From the NCBI RefSeq assembly GCF_003008535.1, contig NZ_CP027666.1, forward strand, positions 3,523,501-3,587,500: DNA of 64,000 nucleotides, given 5' to 3'. Positions 34,521-44,046 of this stretch are shown piece after piece. The DNA comes from Ottowia oryzae (lineage in GTDB: Bacteria; Pseudomonadota; Gammaproteobacteria; Burkholderiales; Burkholderiaceae_C). The notes below the pieces were generated by a model. That model was not told the DNA's origin. It saw only the letters and a list, made by a program, of their open reading frames with translations, and made no database searches. Each line of letters starts with the position of its first letter. Position 1 is the first letter of the stretch. The position numbers and the translations under genes were made by a program.

Positions 34521-35759
34521 TCAGTTCAGTGCGCCGCAGCCGTCCAGGCCACGCGCCAGATCGGCCATGACGTCTTGCGGGTGCTCCAGCCCCACGGCCA
34601 CGCGGATGACGCCCTGGCTCATGCCCGCGGCCATGCGCTGCTCTTCGGTCAGGCGCCCGTGCGAGGTGGTGGCCGGGTGGCTGACGATGGTCTTGGTGTC
34701 GCCCAGGTTGGTGGCAATCGACAGCCAGCTGCAGCTGTCGATGACGTGGAAGGCGCGGCGTTGCAGCTGCTCGGAGCCCTCGCCTTTCACCTCGAACGTG
34801 ACCACGCCACCGCCCAGGCCGCCCATCTGGCGCAGCGCCAGCGCGTGCTGCGGGTGTGACGGCAGGCCGGGGTAATACACGCGCGCCACGTTGGGCTGCG
34901 CCTCCAGCCACTGCGCCACGGTCAGGGCGTTCTGGCAGTGCGCCTTCACGCGCACGCTCAGCGTTTCCAGGCCCTTGAGCACTACCCAGGCGTTGAAGGG
35001 CGACAGCACCATGCCCGCCGTGCGCATCACCGGGGCGAACTTGCCGGTGATCAGCTCGGCGCTGCCGCACAGCGCACCGGCCATCACGCGGCCCTGGCCA
35101 TCCAGGTACTTGGTGCCCGAATGCATGACGAGGTCAGCCCCCAGCGAGGCGGGGCGCTGCAGCACGGGCGTGGCGAAGGCGTTGTCCACGGCCAGCAGCG
35201 CGCCGGCCTGGTGGGCGATGTCGGCCAGCGCGGCGATGTCGCACAGCTCGGTCAGCGGGTTGGTGGGCGTTTCGGCGAACAGCAGGCGGGTGTTGGGCTG
35301 AACGGCGGCGCGCCATTCGTCCACGTTGGTTTGCGACACGAAGGTGGTCTGCACGCCGAACTTGGCAAATTCCTTGCCGAACAGGTTCAGCGTAGAGCCG
35401 AACATCGAGCGCGAAAGCACCACGTGGTCGCCTGCCTTCAGCAGCCCCATGATCATCATGAGGATGGCGCCCATGCCGCTGGCCGCGCCAATGGCGGCCT
35501 CGGTGCCCTCCAGCGCGGCCAGGCGCTTTTCGAACATGGTGACCGTGGGGTTGGACGTGCGCGTGTAGGTGTAGCCGTCACCGCTGGCAAAGCGGGCTGC
35601 AGAGGTGGCCGAATCGGGCTGCACGAAGCCGCTGGTGAGGTACAGCGCCTCGGAGTTTTCGCCGTACTGGCTGCGCTCGATGGCCACGCGAACGGCCAGG
35701 GTGTCGGGGTGAAGGCCTTCGGGCAGCGCGTGCCCGGGCGTCGATGGTTTGGAGGTCAT
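34521..35759 (-). CDS. metZ: O-succinylhomoserine sulfhydrylase
   Basis: 412 residues, PLP-dependent Cys/Met-metabolism family. PLP lysine in MHSGTKYLDGQGRV; other motifs YTYTRTSNPTV, FAETPTNPL and GVIRVAVGLEHPQDV. It makes homocysteine from O-succinylhomoserine and sulfide in methionine synthesis. The purF-metZ order is typical of this group. Its stop abuts a 55-bp element. Confidence 0.94.
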   Translation of the reverse strand: MTSKPSTPGHALPEGLHPDTLAVRVAIERSQYGENSEALYLTSGFVQPDSATSAARFASGDGYTYTRTSNPTVTMFEKRLAALEGTEAAIGAASGMGAILMMIMGLLKAGDHVVLSRSMFGSTLNLFGKEFAKFGVQTTFVSQTNVDEWRAAVQPNTRLLFAETPTNPLTELCDIAALADIAHQAGALLAVDNAFATPVLQRPASLGADLVMHSGTKYLDGQGRVMAGALCGSAELITGKFAPVMRTAGMVLSPFNAWVVLKGLETLSVRVKAHCQNALTVAQWLEAQPNVARVYYPGLPSHPQHALALRQMGGLGGGVVTFEVKGEGSEQLQRRAFHVIDSCSWLSIATNLGDTKTIVSHPATTSHGRLTEEQRMAAGMSQGVIRVAVGLEHPQDVMADLARGLDGCGALN

Positions 35760-35779
35760 TCGGACTGTGGCGTAAAAAT

Positions 35780-35805
35780 GAAAAGGGCGCCAAGGCGCCC
35801 ATTTT
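35780..35805 (-). terminator. Rho-independent terminator of purF
   Basis: GGGCGCC, loop AA, GGCGCCC with T tract on the minus strand, between purF and metZ. Confidence 0.75.
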
Positions 35806-35819
35806 GCCGCGCGGCCTGG

Positions 35820-37325
35820 TCAGGCCGGGGTGGCGTTGGGCAGCGTCAGGCGCGAGGTGTCTTCGTCGTCTTCGCCAGGTTTCACGCGTTCTTCGTTCAG
35901 GCGGGCGATGTCGGCGGCGGTGATGTCGCCAGTCACGTACACGCCATCGAAGCACGACGCATCAAAGCCCGCCACCTTCGGGTTGAGCGAGCCGATGGCG
36001 CGCTTCATCGCGTCCACATCCTGGTAGATCAGCGCATCGGCGCCGATGATCTGGCGCACCTCTTCCACGCTGCGGCCGTGGGCCACCAGCTCTTCGCTGG
36101 TGGGCATGTCGATGCCGTACACGTTGGGGTAACGCACCGGCGGCGCAGCGCTGGCCATGTACACCTTGCGGGCACCGGCTTCGCGGGCCATCTGCACAAT
36201 TTCCTTGCTGGTGGTGCCGCGCACGATGGAATCGTCCACCAGCAGCACGTTGCGACCGGCAAATTCGCTGCCGATGGCGTTGAGCTTCTGGCGCACCGAT
36301 TTCTTGCGCACTGCCTGGCCGGGCATGATGAAGGTGCGGCCCACGTAGCGGTTCTTGACGAAGCCTTCGCGGTACGGCTTGCCCAGCAGGCGCGCCAGCT
36401 CCATCGCGCTGGGGCGGCTGGATTCGGGGATGGGGATCACGACGTCGATCTCGGCCGGTGGCACGGTGGACACCACGCGCTTGGCCAGCGTCTCGCCCAT
36501 GTTCAGGCGCGCCTGGTAGACCGAGATCCCGTCCAGCACGGAATCGGGCCGCGCCAGGTAGACGAATTCAAACGCGCAGGGCGACAGCTGGGATTTCTCG
36601 GCGCACTGGCGGGCGTGCACCTGCCCGTCCAGGGTGACGAACACCGCCTCGCCCGGCGCTACGTCGCGTTCAAACTGATGGCCAGTGCCTTCCAGCGTGA
36701 CCGACTCGCTGGCCACCATCACCGTGCCGTCGGCGCTGCGGCCCAGGCACAGGGGCCGAATGCCGTACGGATCGCGGAAGGCCAGCATGCCACGCCCGGC
36801 AATGTGGGCAATCACCGCGTACGAGCCGCGCACGCGCTTGTGCACGCCCGAGACGGCGGCAAACACGACGTCGGGGCTCAAGGGCACGTCGCGGGAGGCG
36901 CGCTCGAGCTCGTGCGCCAGCACGTTCAGCAGCACCTCGGAATCGCTGTCGGTGTTGATGTGGCGGTGGTCGGTGGAATACAGCTCGGCCTTGAGCGCGT
37001 GCGCGTTGGTCAGGTTGCCGTTGTGCACCAGCACCACGCCGAAAGGCGCGTTGACGTAGAAGGGCTGGGCCTCTTCCTCGCTCTCTGCGTTGCCTGCCGT
37101 GGGGTAGCGCACCTGGCCCAGGCCGCTGTTGCCCGGCAGCCCGCGCATGTTGCGCGTGCGAAACACGTCGCGCACCATGCCTTTGGCCTTGTGCATGAAG
37201 AACTTGCGGTCTTGCTGGGTGACGATGCCCGCGGCGTCCTGCCCGCGGTGCTGCAGCAGCAACAGCGCGTCGTAGATCAGCTGATTGACCGGCGCGTCAC
37301 TGACAACGCCAACGATGCCACACAT
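35820..37325 (-). CDS. purF: Amidophosphoribosyltransferase
   Basis: 501 residues. Ntn-type glutaminase with catalytic Cys2 directly after the initiator Met (MCGIVGVV), no propeptide. PRPP-binding motif VLLVDDSIVRGTTSKEI in the C-terminal domain. It catalyses the first committed step of purine synthesis. The start at 37325 is fixed by the need for Cys2; an upstream in-frame frame is spurious. cvpA lies immediately upstream, as in many proteobacteria, and a terminator follows. Confidence 0.97.
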   Translation of the reverse strand: MCGIVGVVSDAPVNQLIYDALLLLQHRGQDAAGIVTQQDRKFFMHKAKGMVRDVFRTRNMRGLPGNSGLGQVRYPTAGNAESEEEAQPFYVNAPFGVVLVHNGNLTNAHALKAELYSTDHRHINTDSDSEVLLNVLAHELERASRDVPLSPDVVFAAVSGVHKRVRGSYAVIAHIAGRGMLAFRDPYGIRPLCLGRSADGTVMVASESVTLEGTGHQFERDVAPGEAVFVTLDGQVHARQCAEKSQLSPCAFEFVYLARPDSVLDGISVYQARLNMGETLAKRVVSTVPPAEIDVVIPIPESSRPSAMELARLLGKPYREGFVKNRYVGRTFIMPGQAVRKKSVRQKLNAIGSEFAGRNVLLVDDSIVRGTTSKEIVQMAREAGARKVYMASAAPPVRYPNVYGIDMPTSEELVAHGRSVEEVRQIIGADALIYQDVDAMKRAIGSLNPKVAGFDASCFDGVYVTGDITAADIARLNEERVKPGEDDEDTSRLTLPNATPA

Positions 37326-37374
37326 GGTGAATGTCCTGTGGGAATGGGAAAGAAGGGAGCTATGCGCCCGATTG

Positions 37375-37866
37375 TCACGCGGAAAGGAATTTCCCGAGCG
37401 ACTCAGGCCATAAAGGATGGAGCCAGACCAGCGCCACTTCAAGCCAGCCGCTGGTCAGAGAGGTGCGCCACCAGTCTTCGTCGCGCAGGGGCGTCATTTG
37501 CACCAGCGCCGCCAGCACCAGCAGCATCAGAAAGCCGCGCAGGGCGCCAAAAACAGCGCCAAACACGCGATCCACCGGGCGCACGCCCAGGGCCTTGGCC
37601 GCCTGGCGCGCCAGCGTAGCGAACATGCCGCACAAAAACGCCACGGCAATGAACACCAGAATGAACCCCGCCGCGTAGCGCAGCGGCTCGGGCGATTCAC
37701 CCATCGGCAGCCACTGGCCGACCACGTCGCCAGCCCAGCGCGCCGCAATGAACGCAATCGCCCAGCCGGCGATGGACATCAACTCAAACACCAGGCCGCG
37801 CCACGCCCCCAGAATCAATGACGCCAGCAACACCGCCGCGCAGATCCAGTCCAGCGCCGAAAGCAC
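37375..37866 (-). CDS. cvpA: CvpA family membrane protein
   Basis: 163 residues, four hydrophobic segments, with DWICAAVLLASLILGAWRG at the N terminus as in CvpA (colicin V production protein; envelope-related function). GTG start at 37866, one base from the stop of the upstream SPOR-domain gene, so the two are coupled. purF follows after about 50 bases. Confidence 0.93.
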   Translation of the reverse strand: MLSALDWICAAVLLASLILGAWRGLVFELMSIAGWAIAFIAARWAGDVVGQWLPMGESPEPLRYAAGFILVFIAVAFLCGMFATLARQAAKALGVRPVDRVFGAVFGALRGFLMLLVLAALVQMTPLRDEDWWRTSLTSGWLEVALVWLHPLWPESLGKFLSA

Positions 37867-37867
37867 G

Positions 37868-39022
37868 TCAAAGGCCGAGGATGGCAGCGCCCAGGCCCGC
37901 CTTCTTCAACGCGGCAGAGGCTTTTTCGGCTTCTTCGCGTGAACTGAAGGGACCCACGCGCACGCGCGTGCGCTTGCCAGCGCTGGTTTCCACCACCTGC
38001 GTGTAGGTCTTGACGCCCGCGGCCTCGGCTTTTTGCCGGGCCTGGCGCGTTGCCGCGTCATCGGCGTAGGCGCCCACCTGGATGACGTAGCGGCTCTTGG
38101 CGGAGGGTTCGTCGGCCTTGCGGTCGGCGTTGCTGCTGGAGCGCCCTTCCAGCAGTGCGCGGGCGCGGGCGGCATCGTCACGCTTGGCTTTGGCCTCTTC
38201 TTCGCGCTTCGCTTTGGCGTCTTCGTCGCGCTTGGCCTTGGCCTCTGCCTGGCGTTTGGCGTCGGCCTCGCGTTTGGCCTGGGCGTCGGCGGTGCGCTTG
38301 GCCTCGGCATCTCGTTTGGCTTCGGCTTCGCGCTTCGCCTTGGCTTCCTGCTCGGCCTTGGCGCGGCGATCGGGCTCGGGCGCGCTGGCGTCGGAAGCCG
38401 CTGCCTGCTGCTCGCGCCGGGCGCGGTCTTCCTCGCGCTTGGCGCGCGCTTCAGCCTCGCGTTTGGCCTTGGCCTCTGCGTCGCGCTTGGTCTTGGCTTC
38501 CGCCTCTCGCTTGGCGCGGGCCTCGGCCTCGCGTTTGGCTTTGGCGTCGGTTTCGCTGGTGGCGCGCAGTGCCGCGCTGTCGGCAGCACGTGCGGGCGCA
38601 GTTGGGGACGATGCGGACGCCGGGCGCGCAGGCGCCTCGCGGGGCGCAGCGACGGGCGCTTCGGCGTTGCGTGCGCCAGGCGGGACCATTTCCTCGCGCT
38701 CGTCGAGGCTGGCGTCGGCGGGCACTGATCGGCCGTGGGCCCCCGATTCGGGCGCGCGCAGCGGGCCGGCGGTGTCTTTGTCAGGAATGACGATGGGCGC
38801 GTTGACGGCGATGGGGCGCGGTTGCGTGTCGAACAGCAGCGGGAAACCGATCACGGCAACGCCCACCAGCACCACGGCGCCCAGCAAACGGTGGCGCGCC
38901 CGGCGGCGGACGGTTTCGATGCTTTCCTGGGCGACGGCGCTCGCTTCGTCTTTGCGTGAACGGCGGCCGGTGGGCTCGGGCTGCGGCGCCTGGCCGCGCT
39001 GGCGGAACTTGAAAAAAGCCAT
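37868..39022 (-). CDS. SPOR-domain protein (DedD-like) with long charged helical repeat
   Basis: 384 residues. A cytoplasmic N terminus, one TM helix (about 47-63, LLGAVVLVGVAVIGFPLLF), a Pro/Ala linker, then about 150 residues of Lys/Glu/Ala/Arg repeats of the AKREAEAKAKRE type, likely a rigid single helix or coiled coil, and a C-terminal SPOR domain (RYVIQVGAYADDAATRQA; RTRVRVGPFSSREEAEKAS). SPOR domains bind denuded peptidoglycan at the division septum. The folC-dedD-cvpA-purF order supports DedD identity, but the helical insert makes it longer than E. coli DedD (220). Confidence 0.9.
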   Translation of the reverse strand: MAFFKFRQRGQAPQPEPTGRRSRKDEASAVAQESIETVRRRARHRLLGAVVLVGVAVIGFPLLFDTQPRPIAVNAPIVIPDKDTAGPLRAPESGAHGRSVPADASLDEREEMVPPGARNAEAPVAAPREAPARPASASSPTAPARAADSAALRATSETDAKAKREAEARAKREAEAKTKRDAEAKAKREAEARAKREEDRARREQQAAASDASAPEPDRRAKAEQEAKAKREAEAKRDAEAKRTADAQAKREADAKRQAEAKAKRDEDAKAKREEEAKAKRDDAARARALLEGRSSSNADRKADEPSAKSRYVIQVGAYADDAATRQARQKAEAAGVKTYTQVVETSAGKRTRVRVGPFSSREEAEKASAALKKAGLGAAILGL

Positions 39023-39033
39023 GAATTCGGGGG

Positions 39034-40347
39034 TCAGCTGCCGGCATCCGGGGTGGGTTGGCCGGCCTGCAGCCGTGGGATGCCGTGCTCCAGCACGCCG
39101 CCAACGGTGTAGAAGGATCCGAAGACAACGATTCTATCAGCGGGGGTGGCGGCCGCTGCTGCCGCCTGCAGGGCCTCGGCGGGGCTTGCGTACAGGGCCG
39201 ACGCCGCATCCTTGCGGTGCGTGGCGGCCTGCCAGTCGGCCTGCAGCTGCGCGGCGCGGGCCGCGCGCGCGGTAGGCAGATCGGTGAAATACCAGCGGTC
39301 GATGATCGGGTCCATGCGCTGCAGCATGGGCTTCAAATCCTTGTCCGCCATGGCGCCAAACACCGCGTGCGTCGTCGGATAGAAGCCCATCGCGTCCAGA
39401 TTGACGGCCAGCGCGGCCACCGAATGCGGGTTGTGCGCCACGTCCAGCACCAGCGACGGCTGACCGGGCACCACCTGAAAGCGCCCCGGCAGCTCGACCA
39501 GCGAAAGGCCGGTGCGCACGGCCTGCGCCGTGACCGGCAACTTCGGGCGCATGGCCGTCAGCGCCGCCAGCACGCCGGAGGCGTTCAAAAGCTGATTGGC
39601 GCCGCGCAGCGCCGGATAGGCCAGACCCGCATAGCGCCGACCGCGCCCCGCCCAGGACCATTGCTGCTTGTCGCCCTCGTAGTTGTAGTCGCGCCCCAGC
39701 AGCCACAGATCGGCACCGATGGCGTTGGCGTGGTCGATCACGCTTTGCGGCGGCACCGGGTCGCTGACGATGACGGGCTTGCCCGGCCGCATGATGCCGG
39801 CCTTTTCAAAGCCGATCTTCTCGCGCGTGTCGCCCAGGTATTCGGCGTGGTCGATGTCGATGCTGGTGATGATGGCGCAGTCGGTGTCGATGATGTTGAC
39901 CGCGTCCAGGCGCCCGCCCAGGCCCACTTCCAGCACCACCGCGTCCAGCCCGGCGCGGGCCATCGTGTCCAGGATGGCCAGCGTGGTGAATTCGAAGTAA
40001 GACAGTGAAATATCGCCCCTGGCGCCCTCCACACGGGCGAAGCCAGCTATCAAATCAGAAGCGCTTGCCGGCACACCCAGAAGGCGGCAGCGCTCTTCAA
40101 AGCGCACCAGATGGGGCGACGTAAAGGTGCCCACGCGAAAGCCCGCGTCGATCAGGATCGCCTCCAGCATGGCGCAGGTCGACCCCTTGCCGTTGGTGCC
40201 CGCCACGGTGAAGACGGGCACGTCGAAATGCAGGGCCATGCGCTGCGCCACGGCGCGTGCGCGGTCCAGGCCCAGCTCGATGGTTTGGGGGTGCAGGCGC
40301 TCGCAGTGGGCAAGCCACTCGTCCAGCGTTTGGGGCAGCGTAGTCAT
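39034..40347 (-). CDS. folC: Folylpolyglutamate / dihydrofolate synthase
   Basis: 437 residues, Mur-ligase fold. P-loop FTVAGTNGKGSTCAMLEAIL (about 46-65), then EVGLGGRLDAVNI, TSIDIDHAEYLG, FEKAGIMRPGKPVI and DVAHNPHSVAAL. It adds glutamate to folates. It lies 11 bases upstream of the SPOR gene. Residues around 100-115 (SASDLIAGFARVEGARG) are encoded by DNA matching the 55-bp element, though the overall length is normal. Start at 40347 gives the usual N terminus. Confidence 0.95.
   Translation of the reverse strand: MTTLPQTLDEWLAHCERLHPQTIELGLDRARAVAQRMALHFDVPVFTVAGTNGKGSTCAMLEAILIDAGFRVGTFTSPHLVRFEERCRLLGVPASASDLIAGFARVEGARGDISLSYFEFTTLAILDTMARAGLDAVVLEVGLGGRLDAVNIIDTDCAIITSIDIDHAEYLGDTREKIGFEKAGIMRPGKPVIVSDPVPPQSVIDHANAIGADLWLLGRDYNYEGDKQQWSWAGRGRRYAGLAYPALRGANQLLNASGVLAALTAMRPKLPVTAQAVRTGLSLVELPGRFQVVPGQPSLVLDVAHNPHSVAALAVNLDAMGFYPTTHAVFGAMADKDLKPMLQRMDPIIDRWYFTDLPTARAARAAQLQADWQAATHRKDAASALYASPAEALQAAAAAATPADRIVVFGSFYTVGGVLEHGIPRLQAGQPTPDAGS
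40010..40058 (-). repeat. Dispersed 55-bp element-like sequence inside folC, copy 16
   Basis: Minus strand: TGATTTGATAGCTGGCTTCGC, loop, GAGGGCGCCAGGGGCGATAT. Read in frame. Confidence 0.6.
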
Positions 40348-40399
40348 GTGCCACGGATTGTCACCGACCCGGCGCACTCGCGTGGCATCATCGCCCGCG

Positions 40400-40780
40400 A
40401 TGAGCACCTCCGCCCTCGGCAACCCGGCCGAAGCCGTTGTTTACGGCATTCCCAACTGCGACACGGTCAAGAAGGCCCGCGCCTGGCTGGCCGAGCGCGG
40501 CGTGCCCTACCGCTTTCACGACTTCAAGAAGCAGGGCGTGCCGCCCGAGCACCTGGCGCGCTGGCAGGCCGCCGCTGGCTGGGACAAGGTGCTGAACCGC
40601 CAGGGCACCACCTGGCGCAAGCTGCCGCCTGAGGCGCAGGCGGCCGTGACCGACGCGGCCAGCGCCGCTGCGCTGCTGCAGCGCGAGCCCAGCGCCATCA
40701 AGCGCCCGGTGGTCGAATGGCCGGGTGGCGCCATCAGCGTCGGCTTTGCGCCCGGCGACTGGGCCGCGCGCATCGGCTGA
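40400..40780 (+). CDS. ArsC/Spx-family (YffB-like) protein
   Basis: 126 residues. Thioredoxin-like fold with YGIPNCDTVKKARAWLAERG at the N terminus, a single Cys in place of a CXXC pair, and RHDFKK-type followed by RQGTTWRKLP, as in YffB. True arsenate reductases have further arginines; function here is unknown, possibly glutathione-dependent redox. It is divergent from folC with 52 bases between. Confidence 0.85.
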   Translation: MSTSALGNPAEAVVYGIPNCDTVKKARAWLAERGVPYRFHDFKKQGVPPEHLARWQAAAGWDKVLNRQGTTWRKLPPEAQAAVTDAASAAALLQREPSAIKRPVVEWPGGAISVGFAPGDWAARIG

Positions 40781-40802
40781 GCCCCCGCCGCCGCTCACCT
40801 CC

Positions 40803-42257
40803 ATGGATCTGCCCAGCTTCTTCATCGCGGGCCACAACTGGACTTTCTGGCTGGGCTGGGTCTGGACGCTGTCCAGCATCGTGCTGACCACCTGGGTGGT
40901 GCTGCAGCGGCGATCGCCGGTGTCTACCCTGGCGTGGATCATGGTGCTGAACATCATGCCGGTGATCGGCATTGCGGTGTATGCGTACTTTGGGCCGCAG
41001 CGCGTCAAGCGCCAGCGCCTGCGCCGCTGGCACAGCCGGGCCGCCCTGATGTCGCAGCGCGACGTGCAGCGGCTGCGCACGCACCGCCCCAATGCGCCCG
41101 GCTGGGCGCTGCAGCACGCCGCGCTGATCGAGGCCAGCTGCGGCATGCCCGCGTCCAGCGTGCAGTCGGTCGAGATCCTGCCCAGCGGCGGCGCCACGCT
41201 GGCCGCGCTGCTCGCCGCCATCGACGCGGCTCAGCACCATGTGCACCTGGAGTACTACATCTTCGAGCCCGACCAGACCGGCACCCAGCTGCTGAACGCG
41301 CTGACGGCCAAGGCGCGCACGGGCGTGGAAGTGCGCCTGCTGGTGGACGGCATCGGCTCGCCCGCGCTGCTGTCGCGCAAGCACCGGCAGTTGCTGGACG
41401 AATTTCGCGCCGCGGGCGGTGAATTCGCCGTGTTCCACCCCGCGCGGCTGGACCGCCTGCGCCCGCTGGTCAACTTGCGCACGCACCGCAAAATCGTGGT
41501 GGTGGACGGGCGCGTGGGCCTGCTGGGCGGCATCAACGTGACCGACGACGAGAACGAGCACTTTCGCCCGCACGACGCCTACCGCGACACGCACCTGCTG
41601 CTGCGCGGCGGCGCCGTGCGCTGGCTGCAGTACGTCTTTCTGCAGGACTGGCACTACGCCAACGGCAGGCCGCCGCGCGGCGAAGCCGAGTTTCTGCCCG
41701 ACGTGGCGCCGGGCGACCTGCCGGTGCAGATCGTTGCCTCAGGCCCCGACACCGATGGCGAAGCCATCCACCGCGCGATGATCGACGCGCTGAACATGGC
41801 GCGCCAGCGCATCTGGCTGGCCACGCCCTACTTCGTGCCGACCGAGGCCGCCCTGCTGGCGCTGACCAACGCCGCGCTGCGCGGCGTGCAGGTCAAGCTG
41901 ATCGTGCCCGAGCGCAGCGATTCGCGCATCGTCACCGCCGCCGCGCGTTCGTACTACAAAGAGCTGCAAGCCGCCGGCGTGCTGGTGTTTGAATACCGCG
42001 GCCGCATGTTCCACGCCAAGACGCTGCTGGTGGACAACCACTACGGCATGGTGGGCAGCGCCAACTTCGACAACCGCAGCTTTCGCCTGAACTTCGAAGT
42101 GGCGGCCGTGGTGTACGACGGCGCCTTCAACGAGCAGCTGGCCCGGATGTTCGATGACGACCTGTCGCAATGCAAGCTCGTGCCCGCCGACCGGCACACG
42201 CCGCCGGCGCAGTACGTGTTCGAGTCGCTGGCGCGCCTGGGCTCGCCCCTGCTGTGA
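40803..42257 (+). CDS. cls: Cardiolipin synthase-type phospholipase D family protein
   Basis: 484 residues. Two N-terminal TM helices (about 9-60), then two PLD/HKD motifs: HRKIVVVDGRVGLLGGIN and HAKTLLVDNHYGMVGSANFD. It joins two phosphatidylglycerols into cardiolipin at the inner membrane. The start at 40803 gives the family N terminus; 22 bases separate it from the ArsC-like gene, so they may form an operon. Confidence 0.94.
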   Translation: MDLPSFFIAGHNWTFWLGWVWTLSSIVLTTWVVLQRRSPVSTLAWIMVLNIMPVIGIAVYAYFGPQRVKRQRLRRWHSRAALMSQRDVQRLRTHRPNAPGWALQHAALIEASCGMPASSVQSVEILPSGGATLAALLAAIDAAQHHVHLEYYIFEPDQTGTQLLNALTAKARTGVEVRLLVDGIGSPALLSRKHRQLLDEFRAAGGEFAVFHPARLDRLRPLVNLRTHRKIVVVDGRVGLLGGINVTDDENEHFRPHDAYRDTHLLLRGGAVRWLQYVFLQDWHYANGRPPRGEAEFLPDVAPGDLPVQIVASGPDTDGEAIHRAMIDALNMARQRIWLATPYFVPTEAALLALTNAALRGVQVKLIVPERSDSRIVTAAARSYYKELQAAGVLVFEYRGRMFHAKTLLVDNHYGMVGSANFDNRSFRLNFEVAAVVYDGAFNEQLARMFDDDLSQCKLVPADRHTPPAQYVFESLARLGSPLL

Positions 42258-42292
42258 TGCGCAAGGCTTGGCCCACGCCATGGTGAATCGCT

Positions 42293-42346
42293 CTATTTTC
42301 GATAGCTGTCAGCGCAGGCCACGCCAGCGCCAGAGGGCATTTTTTC
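42293..42346 (+). repeat. Dispersed 55-bp element, copy 17
   Basis: TATTTTCGATAGCTGTCAGCGC, loop, CAGCGCCAGAGGGCATTTTTT. Intergenic. Confidence 0.8.
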
Positions 42347-42463
42347 ATTGATTCCCTGGTGGCCCGGCGGCCCCGCTGAACGGGCCGCCGCGCACGCGCA
42401 GCCACGCGAAACGCCCCCAGCCGCGCTGCCTAAAATGGCACCAGCACCCGATTGGAGACACGC

Positions 42464-43945
42464 ATGGCCACCCCCGCCCGATTCGACAACCCGCTGGACG
42501 AACTGAACGACCCCACCTTGCTGAAGGTGGACGGCCTGGTCAACGGCAAGTGGCTCAAGGGCAAGGCGCGCTTTGCCGTGACCGACCCGGCCACCGGCCA
42601 CACCCTGGCCGAAGTGGCCGACCTGGGCCCGCGTGAAACCAAGGCCGCCATCGACGCGGCCAACGCCGCCTGGCCCGCCTGGCGCAACCTGACCGCCAAG
42701 CAGCGCCACGCGCTGATGCTGAAGTGGTACCAGCTGCTGATGGAAGCGCAGGACGACCTGGCCCGCCTGATGACGGCCGAGCAAGGCAAGCCGCTGGCCG
42801 AGGCGAAGGGCGAAGTCGCCTACGGCGCCAGCTTTGTCGAATGGTTTGCCGAAGAAGCCAAGCGCGCCAACGGCGAAACGCTGGCCACGTTCGACAACAA
42901 CAAGCGCATCCTCGTCACCCGCCAGCCCGTGGGGGTGTGCGCGGCCATCACGCCGTGGAACTTTCCGCTGGCCATGATCACCCGCAAGGTCGCGCCCGCG
43001 CTGGCGGCCGGCTGCCCGGTGGTCATCAAGCCCGCCGAGCTGACGCCGCTCACGGCCCTGGCCGCGGCCGAGTTGGCCGTGCGCGCGGGCATACCAGCGG
43101 GCGTGATCAACGTGATCCCCAGCACGGATGCGGCGGCCGTCGGCAAGGTGCTGTGCGAAAGCGACGTGGTGCGGCACCTGTCGTTCACCGGCTCCACCGA
43201 AGTGGGCCGCATCCTGATGGCGCAGTGCGCGCCCACCATCAAGAAACTGTCGCTGGAGCTGGGCGGCAACGCGCCCTTCCTGGTGTTTGACGACGCCGAC
43301 CTCGACAGCGCCGTGGAAGGCGCCGTGGCCAGCAAGTACCGCAACGCGGGCCAGACCTGCGTGTGCACCAACCGCTTTTACGTGCAAGACAAGGTCTACG
43401 ACGCCTTCGTCAAGAAGCTGGCCGCCAAGGTCAAGACGCTGAAGGTGGGCAATGGCTTTGACGCTGGTGTGACGCAAGGCCCGCTGATCGAGCCAGCCGC
43501 CGTCGCCAAGGTGGAAAAGCACGTGAAAGACGCGCTGAAAAAGGGCGGCAAGGTCGTCACCGGCGGCCACAAGCTCAAGGGCCAGTTCTTTGAGCCCACC
43601 GTCATCGCCGACGCGCAGCCGGGCATGCTGCTGGCGCGCGAGGAAACCTTCGGCCCCATCGCGCCGGTGTTCCGCTTCAAGACCGAACAAGAAGCCATCG
43701 ACGCCGCCAACGCCACCGAATTCGGCCTGGCCAGCTACTTCTACGCGCGCGATGTGGGCCGCGTCACCCGCGTGAGCGAGGGACTGGAATACGGCATGGT
43801 GGGCGTGAACACGGGCCTGATCTCCAGCGAGCAGGTGCCTTTCGGCGGCGTGAAGCAATCGGGCCTGGGGCGCGAGGGCTCCAGCCACGGCATGGACGAA
43901 TACCTGGAGATGAAATACATCTGCCTGGGCGACGTGCAAAAGTAA
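42464..43945 (+). CDS. gabD: Succinate-semialdehyde dehydrogenase, NAD(P)-dependent
   Basis: 493 residues. Aldehyde dehydrogenase with catalytic Glu in LSLELGGNAPF and Cys in NAGQTCVCTNR; the double-Cys CVC context is typical of GabD. TPWNFPLAMITRKVAPALAA (cofactor site) is also clear. It oxidises succinate semialdehyde to succinate. ATG 42464 with GGAG six bases upstream is preferred to a TTG 12 bases earlier. No gabT or gabP is adjacent. Confidence 0.92.
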   Translation: MATPARFDNPLDELNDPTLLKVDGLVNGKWLKGKARFAVTDPATGHTLAEVADLGPRETKAAIDAANAAWPAWRNLTAKQRHALMLKWYQLLMEAQDDLARLMTAEQGKPLAEAKGEVAYGASFVEWFAEEAKRANGETLATFDNNKRILVTRQPVGVCAAITPWNFPLAMITRKVAPALAAGCPVVIKPAELTPLTALAAAELAVRAGIPAGVINVIPSTDAAAVGKVLCESDVVRHLSFTGSTEVGRILMAQCAPTIKKLSLELGGNAPFLVFDDADLDSAVEGAVASKYRNAGQTCVCTNRFYVQDKVYDAFVKKLAAKVKTLKVGNGFDAGVTQGPLIEPAAVAKVEKHVKDALKKGGKVVTGGHKLKGQFFEPTVIADAQPGMLLAREETFGPIAPVFRFKTEQEAIDAANATEFGLASYFYARDVGRVTRVSEGLEYGMVGVNTGLISSEQVPFGGVKQSGLGREGSSHGMDEYLEMKYICLGDVQK

Positions 43946-43954
43946 GTTGGCAGC

Positions 43955-44009
43955 CTAATCGGCCGCTGGCGCCCGCTCAGCCTGCGCCAGCAGCTGCAAT
44001 TTTGATAGT
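43955..44009 (-). repeat. Dispersed 55-bp element, copy 18
   Basis: Plus strand: AATCGGCCGCTGGCGC, loop, CTGCGCCAGCAGCTGCAA, TTTTGATAG. One of the best-preserved copies. Confidence 0.85.
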
Positions 44010-44046
44010 GGCATGCCCACGCGCGAGCGGCTGGGGCCGGGCTTTC

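Noticed and set aside
34938..37619. An 893-codon open frame opposite metZ and purF
   Set aside because: It spans two genes and a terminator on the other strand and has no recognisable domain.
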